From positions 1-64,000 of the forward strand of contig CAZCBE010000025.1 of the NCBI GenBank assembly GCA_964496695.1: 64,000 bases of DNA. The letters are read 5' to 3'. Numbering within the stretch: position 1 is the stretch's first letter; every line of letters begins with the position of its first letter. The DNA comes from SXTU01 sp964496695. GTDB taxonomy: Bacteria; Verrucomicrobiota; Verrucomicrobiia; Limisphaerales; SXTU01. A model generated the notes under the pieces. It did not search any database and had not been told where the DNA came from. It saw only the letters and a list, made by a program, of their open reading frames with translations. Shown one piece after another: positions 27,415-36,483 of the stretch. The position numbers were made by a program, and so were the translations under genes.

Positions 27415-28230
27415 ATGAACGCATTTCAACCCAGCACGACCCGGCCACAGCGGGCGGCTTATGTCCTCACCTTGTTGGTAGCCGGCCTGTTTCTCACGGG
27501 CTGCAACCACAAGGAAGGCGACGGCCACGACCACGGCAAGGAGGCTCATGACAAAGACGATGGCCATGGACATGGCGCGGAATCCCCTTCCGGCGCGTCG
27601 TTCAAGGCGGGCAAGGGCGTGAGCGTGACGGAGGAGACGAAGAAGATTCTCGGCCTGAAAGTGGCGGACGTGACCGAGGAAAAGCTGCCGCACGAAATCC
27701 GGTTCACCGCCCAGGTATATGACGCGCTGCCGGACCGCCTCACGCCCGTCACCAACCGGCCAGCCCGGACGCTACTGGCCTCTGGGTTTGTTGCCCCCGC
27801 GCAAGCCGCACGGGTTCGCTCCGGCTTGATGGTGCGCTTCAGTTCGCCGTCAGGTGCCACGGCGGAGGGAATCGTGAAGGAAATCCATTCCGCGCTCGCC
27901 TTGGGCGACGCCGAGATTGACGCGTTCTTGCCGGCGGACGCCGCGTTCAAATCCGGCGACTTCGTGTCGGCCATCCTCACCCTGCCGCGCACCAACACCG
28001 TCACGGTCATTCCGCAAGCTGCCCTGCTGCGCACGTCGGAAGGTGACTTTGTTTATGCCGTGAACGGCGCGGCCTACTTCCGCACCGCCGTCAAAGTTGG
28101 CGCGGAGAGCAACGAGCGGGTGGAAATCACGGACGGCCTGCTGCCCGGCGACCAGGTGGTGACGACGCCCGTGCAAACCCTCTGGTTGGTTGAACTTCGC
28201 GCCGTCAAGGGCGGCGGGCATAGCCACTGA
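27415..28230 (+). CDS. Short CzcB-like periplasmic adaptor lipoprotein lacking hairpin
   Basis: A 271-residue protein with lipobox FLTGC and a His/Asp-rich segment (GDGHDHGKEAHDKDDGHGHG) just after it. The body matches only the beta-barrel and membrane-proximal parts of an RND adaptor (VSVTEETKKILGLKVADV, then DAFLPADAAFKSGDFVSAILTLPRTNTVTVIPQAALLRTSEGDFVYAV, LLPGDQVVTTP). The usual lipoyl/alpha-hairpin section, which contacts the TolC channel, is missing: family members are usually 350-500 residues. It sits between the CzcC and ATPase genes with almost no spacing. It may bind metal or hand it over rather than bridge channel and pump. Confidence 0.75.
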   Translation: MNAFQPSTTRPQRAAYVLTLLVAGLFLTGCNHKEGDGHDHGKEAHDKDDGHGHGAESPSGASFKAGKGVSVTEETKKILGLKVADVTEEKLPHEIRFTAQVYDALPDRLTPVTNRPARTLLASGFVAPAQAARVRSGLMVRFSSPSGATAEGIVKEIHSALALGDAEIDAFLPADAAFKSGDFVSAILTLPRTNTVTVIPQAALLRTSEGDFVYAVNGAAYFRTAVKVGAESNERVEITDGLLPGDQVVTTPVQTLWLVELRAVKGGGHSH

Positions 28231-30447
28231 TTGATTGTGACCCAAGCCTCCAAAACCACCACAGCCTGTGCGGCGGATTGCTGCGCCACGGCGGCTCCTG
28301 TCGCCCCGCCGACCGGGCGGCTCGCCGGGCCGCAGACTTTGCTACGCGTGACCGGGATGGATTGCGCGGATGAAGTCGAGGCGGTGAACCGCGCGTTGAA
28401 GACGTTGACCGGTGTTGAGGACGTTCAAGTGAATCTCATGGCGGGCACGGTGGCTGTTGCGCACACCAACGTCGTGTCGGTGGAAACACTGGTGGCCACG
28501 CTCGGCAAGGCCGGCTTGCGCGCCACGCTGGCCACGTCAGAGGCGGCAGTCGAGTCACCGGCAGACGGTCAGCGAGCGCGGCTGATTTCCGTGGTCGTGT
28601 CAGGTGCCTTCACCGGGCTGGGGCTGCTCTTGGAATGGCTCAAGGTGGAACCAGCGGGACTTCGGCTCGGCAGCTTCGGCGTCGCCATCTTTGCAGGCGG
28701 TTGGTTCATCGCCCCAAAGGCGCTCGGTGCGATGTGTCGGGTGTCGCTCGACATGAACGTGCTGATGACTGTCGCCGTGATGGGCGCGGCAGCCATCGGT
28801 GAATGGGGCGAGGGCGCGGCGGTCGTGTTCCTGTTCGCCCTGTCCGAGTTGCTGGAATCGTTCAGCGTCGCGCGGGCACGCCGGGCCGTTCAGGCGTTGA
28901 TGGAATTGTCGCCCGAGACAGCCCTGCTCAAGGAAGGCGACGCCTTCCGCGAAGTCCCGGTGGCGCAGGTAAGTGTCGGCAGCGTGGTCGCGGTGAAGTC
29001 AGGTTCCCGTGTGCCGCTGGACGGCGAGGTCATCGGTGGCGCGTCGGCGGTGAACCAGGCTCCCATCACCGGCGAATCCATGCCGGTCGAAAAGAAGCCC
29101 GGCGACGGCGTGTTCGCCGGCACCATCAACGGCGAGGGTTCGCTGGAAGTGCGCGTCACCAAGGCGGCCAGCGACTCGACGCTCGCCCGCATCATCCATC
29201 TCGTCAGCGAGGCGCAGTCGCAGAAAGCGCCGACGCAGCGGTTCGTGGACACGTTCGCCCGCTACTACACGCCCGCCGTGTTTGTCGTGGCGCTGCTGGT
29301 TTGGCTGCTGCCGCCGCTGCTCTTTGGTGGGGCGTGGGGCGTGTGGACCTATCGCGCACTGGTGCTGCTCGTCATCGCCTGCCCCTGCGCCCTCGTGATT
29401 GCCACGCCGGTTTCCATCGTGTCCGGCCTGACCGCGCTGGCACGGCGCGGCGTGCTCATCAAGGGAGGCGCGCATTTGGAGGCGCTGGGCAAACTCCGGG
29501 CGCTCGCCGTGGACAAGACTGGCACCATCACCGAGGGCCGTCCGCGCGTGACTCAAGTGTTGCCGTTCGGTGGCAAGTCCGAGGCGGACGTGCTGCGAAT
29601 TGCCGCCGCGATTGACGCACACTCTGAGCACCCGCTCGCCAAGGCAGTCGTCGAAGCCGCGCAGCAACGAGGCATTGAGTTTCCCCGTGCCACCAACTAC
29701 CAGGCCCGCACCGGCAGAGGTGCGGAAGGCGAGGCGGACGGCCACGCTTACTTCGTCGGCAACCACCGCTTTGCCCATGAACTCGGCGTCTGCTCGGAGG
29801 CCATCGAGAAGACCCTCGCCGAAATCGAAGCCCGTGCCCTGTCCGTCGTCGTGGTGGGCCATCGCCCGCACGGCAGTTGCGTGGGCGAAGTGCTGGGCGT
29901 GCTCGCCGTCGGCGACACCATTCGTCCCAACGCCGCCGAAGCCATCCGCGCCTTGCACGCGGCGGGCATCCGCAAGGTCGTCATGCTCAGTGGCGACAAT
30001 CAACGCACGGTGGACGCCATCGCCCGTCAGGTCAGGCTCGACGAGGCCTACGGCGACCTTCTGCCGGAACACAAAGTCGAACAGGTGCGCGAGCTGCTCG
30101 CCGAGCACGGCCACGTTGGGATGATTGGCGATGGCGTGAACGACGCGCCCGCGATGGCTGCCGCCAGCGTTGGCATCGCCATGGGCACCGCCGGCACGGA
30201 CACGGCGATTGAGACGGCGGACGTGGCCTTGATGCAGGACGACTTGAGCAAGGTGGCCGAGGCCATCCTGCTGGGCCGCCGCGCCATGCGGGTCATTCAG
30301 GCGAACATCATCTTCGCGCTCGGCGTGAAGGCCGTGTTCCTCGTCCTCGCCTTCACCGGCCACACCAGCCTGTGGCTCGCCATCCTTGCTGACACCGGTG
30401 CGACCCTGGTCGTCATCGCCAACGCGCTTCGCCTGCTGAAAACATGA
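28231..30447 (+). CDS. P1B-type heavy-metal ATPase (Zn/Cd/Pb class)
   Basis: A 738-residue pump read from TTG 28231, with GTG 28237 also possible; both follow the adaptor stop at once. N-terminal Cys cluster (TACAADCCA) and an HMA-like domain with GMDCADE at residues 42-48, in which Glu replaces the second Cys of CxxC. Signature elements: APITGESMPVEK, the metal site ACPCAL near 382-387, phosphorylation site DKTGTITEG near 428, HSEHPLAKA, and GDGVNDAPA near 632. ILADTGATLVVIANALRLL in the last helix carries the Asp typical of Zn/Cd/Pb pumps. It exports divalent metal from cytosol to periplasm, feeding the tripartite pumps. Confidence 0.92.
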   Translation: MIVTQASKTTTACAADCCATAAPVAPPTGRLAGPQTLLRVTGMDCADEVEAVNRALKTLTGVEDVQVNLMAGTVAVAHTNVVSVETLVATLGKAGLRATLATSEAAVESPADGQRARLISVVVSGAFTGLGLLLEWLKVEPAGLRLGSFGVAIFAGGWFIAPKALGAMCRVSLDMNVLMTVAVMGAAAIGEWGEGAAVVFLFALSELLESFSVARARRAVQALMELSPETALLKEGDAFREVPVAQVSVGSVVAVKSGSRVPLDGEVIGGASAVNQAPITGESMPVEKKPGDGVFAGTINGEGSLEVRVTKAASDSTLARIIHLVSEAQSQKAPTQRFVDTFARYYTPAVFVVALLVWLLPPLLFGGAWGVWTYRALVLLVIACPCALVIATPVSIVSGLTALARRGVLIKGGAHLEALGKLRALAVDKTGTITEGRPRVTQVLPFGGKSEADVLRIAAAIDAHSEHPLAKAVVEAAQQRGIEFPRATNYQARTGRGAEGEADGHAYFVGNHRFAHELGVCSEAIEKTLAEIEARALSVVVVGHRPHGSCVGEVLGVLAVGDTIRPNAAEAIRALHAAGIRKVVMLSGDNQRTVDAIARQVRLDEAYGDLLPEHKVEQVRELLAEHGHVGMIGDGVNDAPAMAAASVGIAMGTAGTDTAIETADVALMQDDLSKVAEAILLGRRAMRVIQANIIFALGVKAVFLVLAFTGHTSLWLAILADTGATLVVIANALRLLKT

Positions 30448-30469
30448 ACCCGCTGGGAAAGGAACCATT

Positions 30470-30820
30470 ATGAAAACGAAAACCATCACTCCATCCCTGT
30501 GCCTGCTGGCCTTCAGTGCGCTATGGCTCACCGCGTCCACCAGTTGGGCGCGTCCGCCGCGTGCGCAGGAGGCGTGCGGCGCGCTCCAAGTCGTGGACCG
30601 GCAAACGCACCTGCTGACGCTGCTGCCCGCCGGGCACGACACGCCGCTGCGGCTGGCTTGGAAGGCGGACACGAGCCTCGTTCGGAACGGTCAGTTTGAC
30701 ACGACGGAGGCGCTCAAAGCGGGCGCGCAGGTGTGTGTCTATTACCGCAGACCATTCTTCGGAAAGCCGTTTGTGACGAAGGTCGTTTGGCAGGAGCAGG
30801 CGGCCTCCCTCCAGCATTAA
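30470..30820 (+). CDS. Hypothetical periplasmic protein in metal operon
   Basis: A 116-residue protein with a signal peptide ending TSWARPP. The mature part is a small beta-rich domain (ACGALQVVDRQTHLLTLLPAG, LRLAWKADTSLVRNGQFDTT, LKAGAQVCVYYRRPFFGKPFVTKVVW), like small OB-fold proteins of efflux operons that bind metal or copper. Two Cys residues are present. It lies 22 bp after the ATPase and 6 bp before the PII gene. Function unknown. Confidence 0.55.
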   Translation: MKTKTITPSLCLLAFSALWLTASTSWARPPRAQEACGALQVVDRQTHLLTLLPAGHDTPLRLAWKADTSLVRNGQFDTTEALKAGAQVCVYYRRPFFGKPFVTKVVWQEQAASLQH

Positions 30821-30826
30821 ACCCAC

Positions 30827-31165
30827 ATGAAGAAAATCGAAGCCATCATCAAGCCGTTCAAGTTGGAGGAAGTGAAGGAGGGACTCACCGACCTCGGCAT
30901 CACCGGAATGACCATCACCGAAGTCCGGGGCTTCGGACGGCAGAAGGGGCACACGGAGATTTATCGCGGCAGCGAATACACCGTGGACTTCCTGCCCAAG
31001 CTGAAACTCGAAATTGTCGTGCCCGACGGGATGGTGAAGACCGCCGTCGCCGCCATCCTCAAGTGCGCCCGCACGGGCAAAATCGGCGACGGGAAAATCT
31101 TCGTGCAGCCTTTGGAGCAGGCCATCCGCATCCGCACCGACGAACAGGGAGACAACGCCCTCTAG
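30827..31165 (+). CDS. PII signal-transduction protein (GlnB/GlnK type)
   Basis: A 112-residue PII protein with the full canonical features: KKIEAIIKPFKLEEVKEGL start, T-loop with the YRGSEY signature (Tyr51, target of uridylylation) and FGRQKGHTE, VDFLPK, and the C-terminal TGKIGDGKIFV with IRIRTDEQGDNAL. PII trimers bind ATP/ADP and 2-oxoglutarate and control nitrogen-related partners. Here it lies inside a heavy-metal operon without amtB or glnA, so its partner may be one of the permeases. Gene-neighbourhood links between PII-like proteins and metal efflux have been described for the PII-NG group, but this one keeps the canonical signatures. Confidence 0.9.
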   Translation: MKKIEAIIKPFKLEEVKEGLTDLGITGMTITEVRGFGRQKGHTEIYRGSEYTVDFLPKLKLEIVVPDGMVKTAVAAILKCARTGKIGDGKIFVQPLEQAIRIRTDEQGDNAL

Positions 31166-31193
31166 GGCTTTACGTGCATTCCACGCTCCAGCC

Positions 31194-32294
31194 ATGAGCC
31201 AATCCTTCTTCCAAGCCGTCGCCGGCACGGGGTTCACCGTGGCGTTCCTCCACGCGGCGATTCCCACGCACTGGCTGCCGTTTGTGCTGGTGGGCCGGGC
31301 GCAGCATTGGAGCCTCGCCCGGACGCTCGCGGTGACGGCGCTCGCGGGCCTGGGTCACGTCGCGCTCACCACGTTGCTGGGGGTGGTCGTGGTCTGGCTG
31401 GGGATTTCCGTGAACGACTGGCTGAGGTCAGCCTTTCCGCTGCTGGCGGGCGGGACGCTGCTCCTGCTGGGCGGGTTTTATCTCTGGCGGCAATGGCAGG
31501 GCAAGGGCCACAGCCATTGGCTCGGCGGACAACACGGCCATCATCATGGCGACGCGCACACCCATGACGCCGGGCACGGGCCGCACGGCGGGATGATGGT
31601 CCACACCGGCGACGGTGCGGTGGAAGTCAGCGTCTTTGAAACGAACGTGCCGCCCCGCTTCCGGCTGTATTTCCACGACGCACAGGGCAAACCGCAACCT
31701 GCGCTGGCTGGGAATGCCGTCACGCTGACGACCCTCCGACCCGACGGCACGCGGCAGACGTTCACCTTTGCGCCCGAGCAGGATTATTTGGAAGCCACGG
31801 CGGAACTGCCCGAACCGCATGAGTTCAAGGTCGAACTCGCGCTCACGCACGACGGGCACAGCCACCGACATGAGCTGGCGTTCGTGGAGCACGGCCACCA
31901 GCACGGCCCCGGCGAAGCCCACCCGCATGCCGAAGCACATCCTGCCGGCGAACGCCCGCAGGACAAGCTCGCCCAAGCACTGGCGGAAAACCGTCCGCCG
32001 CCGCCCACCTCCGACCGGGTTGCCATCACGAGCCTGTTTGTGCTGCTGACCTTTTCACCGTGCGAGGGATTTCTGCCGGTGTATCTCACCGGCATCCGAT
32101 ACGGCTGGCAAGGCTTCGTCGTGTTGAGCCTCATCCTCGCGCTGGCGACCCTCGCGGGGATGATGGTGTTCACGTCGCTGACCTGGCTGGGGCTGGAGAA
32201 GCTCAAGCTCAAGTTCGCCGAGCGTTACGAGAACGGCATCCTCGGCGCGCTGCTCTGCCTGATGGGATTGCTCATCCTTCTCTTCGAGCACTGA
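31194..32294 (+). CDS. LysE/NicO-type metal permease with inserted CzcB-like domain, copy 1
   Basis: A 366-residue protein. Helices: about 8-25 (starting FLHAAIPTHWLPF), 43-65 and 78-96 in the N-terminal half, three more after residue 275 (FVLLTFSPCEGFLPVY; VLSLILALATLAGMMVF; ALLCLMGLLILLFEH). Between them is a His-rich loop (GQHGHHHGDAHTHDAGHGPH) followed by an approximately 105-residue domain HGGMMVHTGDGAVEVSVFETNVPPRFRLYFHD...LPEPHEFKVELAL. That domain matches the N-terminal periplasmic domain of CzcB-type adaptors (the VEISIFETGVPPEFRLY pattern). The protein likely exports Ni/Co/Zn-type ions. Confidence 0.7.
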   Translation: MSQSFFQAVAGTGFTVAFLHAAIPTHWLPFVLVGRAQHWSLARTLAVTALAGLGHVALTTLLGVVVVWLGISVNDWLRSAFPLLAGGTLLLLGGFYLWRQWQGKGHSHWLGGQHGHHHGDAHTHDAGHGPHGGMMVHTGDGAVEVSVFETNVPPRFRLYFHDAQGKPQPALAGNAVTLTTLRPDGTRQTFTFAPEQDYLEATAELPEPHEFKVELALTHDGHSHRHELAFVEHGHQHGPGEAHPHAEAHPAGERPQDKLAQALAENRPPPPTSDRVAITSLFVLLTFSPCEGFLPVYLTGIRYGWQGFVVLSLILALATLAGMMVFTSLTWLGLEKLKLKFAERYENGILGALLCLMGLLILLFEH

Positions 32295-32333
32295 CCCACC
32301 GACCACCACTGAAATGCTCCTGCACTAACTACC

Positions 32334-35300
32334 ATGCTCAACCGCCTCCTCGAATTCTCCGTCCGCCAGCGCGTGTTCGTGCTGCTCGCCACCGTCATCC
32401 TCATTGGCGTCGGCGTGTGGTCCGCGTTGCGGCTGCCGATTGATGCCGTCCCTGACATCACCAACATTCAGGTTCAAATCAATACCGCCGTGCCCGCGCT
32501 CGCGCCGGAGGAGATTGAAAAGCTCGTCACCTTCCCCATCGAGAACGAGATGGCCGGCGTGCCGGGCCTCACCGAACTGCGCTCGCTCTCCAAGTTCGGC
32601 CTCTCGCAGGTCACGCTCGTCTTTGAGGAGGGCACGGACTTGTATCGCTCGCGCCAGTTGGTGAGTGAACGGCTCCAGACCGTGATTGACGAGCTGCCGC
32701 CCGGCATTACGCCCAAGCTCGCGCCCATCAGCACCGGCCTGGGCGAAATCTATTACTACATTGTGGACTACGCGCCGGGCGCGACGAACAAGCCCGCCAC
32801 CCGCGAGGCGCAGCTCATGGAGCTGAAGCTCATCCATGACTTCCTCATCAAGCCGCGCCTGCGCTCCACGCCCGGCATCGCTGAGGTCAACACCAGCGGC
32901 GGCTACGAAAAGCAAATCGTCGTCGCACCCAACCCCGACAAGCTCAAGAGCGTCGGCCTGTCCTTCAGCGAAGTCGCCGAGGCCGTCGGCGAAAACGTCG
33001 AGAACGCGGGCGGCAGCGTCATTCAACTGGGCGGCGAGCAGGTGGTGGTGCGCGCGGCGGGGCGCGTGCAGACCATTGAGGAAATTGAAAATCTCCCGCT
33101 CAAGTTTGGCGCGCGTCCGACCGCGTTGCGCGTGAAGGACGTGGCCACCGTGGGCATCGGCAAGGCCGTCCGCACCGGCGCTTCCACCCACAATGGCGAG
33201 GAGGCCGTGCTCGGCTCGGCGCTCATGCTCGCGGGAGAGAACAGCCGTCTCGTGGCGAAGGCCGTCGCCGCCAAGCTCAAGGAAATCCAGCCCAAGCTCC
33301 CCGCCGGGGTCGAAATCATCACCGTCTATGACCGCACCGTGCTGGTGGACCGCACGATTCGGACCGTCGAGACCAGCCTGTTCGAGGGGGCCATCCTCGT
33401 GGTGGTCGTGCTGCTCATCATGCTCGGCAACTGGCGCGCGGCGCTCATCGTCGCCCTCGCCATCCCGCTGTCGCTGCTGTTCGCCATGACCGGCATGGTG
33501 CAGAGCCGGGTCTCGGGCAACCTAATGAGCCTCGGTGCGATTGACTTTGGCCTCATCGTGGACGGCGCGGTGGTGATGGTGGAGAACATCATCCGCCACC
33601 TCGCTGAAAAGCAGCACAAGCTCGGACGCCGCCTCACCGCCGTCGAGCGGGCGCATGAAGTGCTCGCCTCCGCCAAGGAAGTCGCCAGCCCGATGTTCTT
33701 CGGCGTGCTCATCATCACCGTGGTCTATGTCCCCATCCTCGCCCTCACCGGCATCGAGGGGAAGATGTTCAAGCCGATGGCCATCACCGTCATCTTCGCG
33801 CTCATTGGCTCGATGGCGCTGGCCCTCACGCTCATGCCCGCGCTCTGCTCCTGGCTGCTGGGCGGCGACATCGAGGAGAAGGACAGCTTCCTCGTGAACT
33901 TTGCCAAGAAGGTCTATGCCCCCCTCCTGCGCTTCTCCCTCCGCTTCCGCTGGCCGGTCACGGGCGCGGCGGTGGCGGTCTTCGCGCTGGCGGTTTTCAT
34001 CTTTGGCCGGCTGGGCGCGGAGTTCGTGCCGCAACTGGACGAAGGCTCCTTCGCCACGCACATGATTCGCACCACGAGCATCGGCATTGACGCCAGCATC
34101 GAGATGCAGAAGCGCGGCGAGAAGCTGCTGCGCGAGAAGTTCCCCGAAGTGGATTACGTCTTCTGCCGGCTCGGCACCGCCGAAGTCGCCACCGACCCGA
34201 TGGGCGTGAACGTCGCGGACACCTACATCATGTTCACCCCGCAGGACAAATGGCGGAAGGTCAACGGCAAGCCCATCAGCAAGGAGTCGCTCGCCACGCT
34301 GATGACCGAGGAACTCGGCAAGCACATCCCCGGCGAGGGCCACCTGTTCAGCCAGCCCATCGAGATGCGCTTCAACGAAATCCTCGAAGGCACCCGTGCC
34401 GACATTGCCGTGAAGGTCTTCGGCGACGACTTTGCCATCATCGAGAAAATCGCCAGTGAAGCCCGCGAGGTGCTGGAGAAAATCCCCGGCGCGGCGGACG
34501 TGGAGTTCGACGCCCTCGGCAAATCCCCCATGCTCGAAATCGTCCCCAACCGCGAGGCGATGGGCAAATACAACCTCCACGCGGCGGAGCTGAACCGCGT
34601 CGTCCACGCCGCGCTCGCCGGGCAGGAGGTCGGCAAGCTCGTTGAGGGCAACCGCCGCTTCGACATCGTCATCCGCCTGCCGGAATCCCAGCGCGAACAA
34701 ATCGAGGAGTTGAAACGCCTGCCCGTGCGTGTGGACAACGGCGGGCTGCTCACGCTCGGCAAAGTCGCCGACTTCCGCATGGTCGAGTCCGTCGCCGCCA
34801 TCTCGCGCGAGTTCAGCCAGCGCCGCGCGGCCATCATGATTAACCTGCGGGGCCGCGACGTGGAGAGCTTCGTCCTGGAGGCGCAGAAGAAAGTTGCCGA
34901 GCAGGTCAAGCTGCCGGACGGCTACACCATTGAGTTCGGCGGGCAGTTCAAGAACCTCATGGAAGCCAAGCAGCGGCTCACCATCGTCGTGCCCGCCGCA
35001 CTGGCGCTGATTTTCATCCTCATCTTCATGGCCTTGCAAAGCCTGCGCCAGACCGTGCTCGTGTTCCTCGCCGTGCCGCTGGCCGTGACCGGCGGCGTCT
35101 TCGCGCTGTGGGCGCGCGGCCTGCCCTTCAGCATCAGCGCGGGCGTGGGCTTCATCGCGCTCTCCGGCATCGCCGTGCTGAACGGCCTCATGATTATCAC
35201 CTTCTTCAACCAACTCCGCGAACGCGGCGCGGACCTGCGCACCTCCGTATGGGACGGCTCCCTGCTGCGCCTGCGGCCCAAACTGATGACCGCCCTCGTC

Positions 35301-35540
35301 GCCTCGCTGGGTTTCGTGCCGATGGCCATCGCCACGGGCGCGGGCGGCGAAGTGCAACGTCCCCTCGCCACCGTCGTCATCGGCGGGATTATTTCCTCCA
35401 CTTTCCTCACCCTCGTGCTGCTGCCCACGCTCTACGAATGGGTTGAGAAACGCTTTGGGTCCGCCACTGACAGCAGTGCGGCCCAATCGGGACCAACCGG
35501 CGCTCCCGCTGAACCCAAGCCGCCGGAAACCAGCCACTAA
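32334..35540 (+). CDS. czcA: CzcA-like heavy-metal efflux RND transporter, pump 1
   Basis: A 1068-residue inner-membrane pump. Start LNRLLEFSVRQRVFVLLATVILIGVGVWSALRLPIDAVPDITNIQVQINT is the HME-RND opening. The proton-relay motif DFGLIVDGAVVMVEN starts at Asp404; DFGx3DGAx3VEN marks divalent-cation pumps (Co/Zn/Cd or Ni/Co) rather than the Cu/Ag CusA type, which has a DAA form. The second half shows RLGAEFVPQLDEGSF and the closing GGEVQRPLATVVIGGIISSTFLTLVLLPTLYEW. The tail is Pro/Ser-rich. It lies between the permease and the His-rich lipoprotein genes. Confidence 0.93.
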   Translation: MLNRLLEFSVRQRVFVLLATVILIGVGVWSALRLPIDAVPDITNIQVQINTAVPALAPEEIEKLVTFPIENEMAGVPGLTELRSLSKFGLSQVTLVFEEGTDLYRSRQLVSERLQTVIDELPPGITPKLAPISTGLGEIYYYIVDYAPGATNKPATREAQLMELKLIHDFLIKPRLRSTPGIAEVNTSGGYEKQIVVAPNPDKLKSVGLSFSEVAEAVGENVENAGGSVIQLGGEQVVVRAAGRVQTIEEIENLPLKFGARPTALRVKDVATVGIGKAVRTGASTHNGEEAVLGSALMLAGENSRLVAKAVAAKLKEIQPKLPAGVEIITVYDRTVLVDRTIRTVETSLFEGAILVVVVLLIMLGNWRAALIVALAIPLSLLFAMTGMVQSRVSGNLMSLGAIDFGLIVDGAVVMVENIIRHLAEKQHKLGRRLTAVERAHEVLASAKEVASPMFFGVLIITVVYVPILALTGIEGKMFKPMAITVIFALIGSMALALTLMPALCSWLLGGDIEEKDSFLVNFAKKVYAPLLRFSLRFRWPVTGAAVAVFALAVFIFGRLGAEFVPQLDEGSFATHMIRTTSIGIDASIEMQKRGEKLLREKFPEVDYVFCRLGTAEVATDPMGVNVADTYIMFTPQDKWRKVNGKPISKESLATLMTEELGKHIPGEGHLFSQPIEMRFNEILEGTRADIAVKVFGDDFAIIEKIASEAREVLEKIPGAADVEFDALGKSPMLEIVPNREAMGKYNLHAAELNRVVHAALAGQEVGKLVEGNRRFDIVIRLPESQREQIEELKRLPVRVDNGGLLTLGKVADFRMVESVAAISREFSQRRAAIMINLRGRDVESFVLEAQKKVAEQVKLPDGYTIEFGGQFKNLMEAKQRLTIVVPAALALIFILIFMALQSLRQTVLVFLAVPLAVTGGVFALWARGLPFSISAGVGFIALSGIAVLNGLMIITFFNQLRERGADLRTSVWDGSLLRLRPKLMTALVASLGFVPMAIATGAGGEVQRPLATVVIGGIISSTFLTLVLLPTLYEWVEKRFGSATDSSAAQSGPTGAPAEPKPPETSH

Positions 35541-35552
35541 GAAAACACCACC

Positions 35553-36068
35553 ATGAAACTGCTACCCCTCGCGGTCGCGCTCCTCGCCGCTGCCGCCCTC
35601 ACCGCCTGCAAGAAAGACGAACACGCCGGCCACGACCACAAACCCGGCGAAGGCCACGGCCACAAAGCCGAGGCAAAGCCCGGCGCAAAAGTCGAACACA
35701 AGCACGTCAAGGCTCCCAACGGCGGCAAGATTTTCGAGATTGAGCCGGACCACATCGAATTTGTCGTCGAGAAAGACCGCACCGCCACCGTGCGTTTCTA
35801 CGACAAGGACATGAACTTGATGCCGGCTGGCGCACGCACCGTCACCGCCATCGGCGATGCGCCCAGCGGTAAAGTCACCCTGGCCTTTACCGCCAATGGG
35901 TCCGCTCTCGCCACCACCGCGCCGTTCCCCGAAGGCACTGCCTACCCCGTCGCCCTCGCCTACAAGGCCAGTGCCGACGCCAAGCCGGTGAACTTCCGCC
36001 TCAAGCTGAACCTGAACCCGTGCGGCGAGTGCAAGCTGCTGGAATACGCCTGCACCTGCGACCATTGA
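35553..36068 (+). CDS. His-rich metal-binding lipoprotein
   Basis: A 171-residue protein with lipobox LTAC and then KKDEHAGHDHKPGEGHGHKAE, a His/Asp-rich segment suited to bind divalent metal. The following domain (HVKAPNGGKIFEIEPDHIEFVVEKDRTATVRFYDKDMNLMPAGARTV) resembles the same NGG...VEFVV.. pattern found in CzcB-like adaptor domains. The C-terminus has four Cys (NPCGECKLLEYACTCDH), another possible metal site. It follows the pump by 12 bp. A periplasmic metal chaperone is a reasonable inference. Confidence 0.6.
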   Translation: MKLLPLAVALLAAAALTACKKDEHAGHDHKPGEGHGHKAEAKPGAKVEHKHVKAPNGGKIFEIEPDHIEFVVEKDRTATVRFYDKDMNLMPAGARTVTAIGDAPSGKVTLAFTANGSALATTAPFPEGTAYPVALAYKASADAKPVNFRLKLNLNPCGECKLLEYACTCDH

Positions 36069-36072
36069 ACCG

Positions 36073-36483
36073 ATGAAAGCCCCCCTCGCCCGCGTGCTGG
36101 CGGTGGAAGACCACCCGGAGATTGGCGACTTGATTCGGGCCGCCTTGGCGCGTGCCCGTATCGAAGTGATCCTCATCACAACGGGCGAGGAGGCGTTGAA
36201 GGTTCTGCGGCAGCAGCCTTTCGACCTCATCCTGCTGGACATCGCCCTGCCCGGCATCAGCGGGTTGGAGGTCTGCCGCGAGTTGAAGGCGGACAAGGCG
36301 ACGCGCGCCATCCCGGCCATCTTTGTGACTGGCCAGACCAGCTCACCCTACAAGCAGGAAGCTAAACGGCTCGGCGCGGTGGACTTCATCGAGAAGCCAT
36401 TCGAGCTGCTGGACTTTCTCTCCTGCGTCATGGGTCACCTGAGATTACAAACGAACGGTGGCACAAAACTCCAACTACCCTGA
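36073..36483 (+). CDS. Stand-alone response-regulator receiver domain
   Basis: A 136-residue CheY-like receiver: acidic pair VEDHPEI near residue 11, phosphoacceptor Asp in LILLDIALPGISG near residue 57, and later VTGQT and EKPF. No DNA-binding output domain follows. No histidine kinase is present in the island, so the partner kinase must be elsewhere. It ends one base before the next gene starts. In a metal operon such a protein could relay a host signal, but that is inference. Confidence 0.8.
   Translation: MKAPLARVLAVEDHPEIGDLIRAALARARIEVILITTGEEALKVLRQQPFDLILLDIALPGISGLEVCRELKADKATRAIPAIFVTGQTSSPYKQEAKRLGAVDFIEKPFELLDFLSCVMGHLRLQTNGGTKLQLP

Noticed and set aside
27415..28230. Short adaptor as a frameshifted fragment of a longer gene
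   Set aside because: Neighbouring genes abut it directly on both sides (1 bp and 0 bp), and there is no leftover adaptor sequence in other frames, so the short form appears to be the real gene product.
33522..35537. A 671-codon minus-strand frame opposite RND pump 1
   Set aside because: Shadow of a certain CzcA-type gene; His/Glu/Arg-rich nonsense composition.
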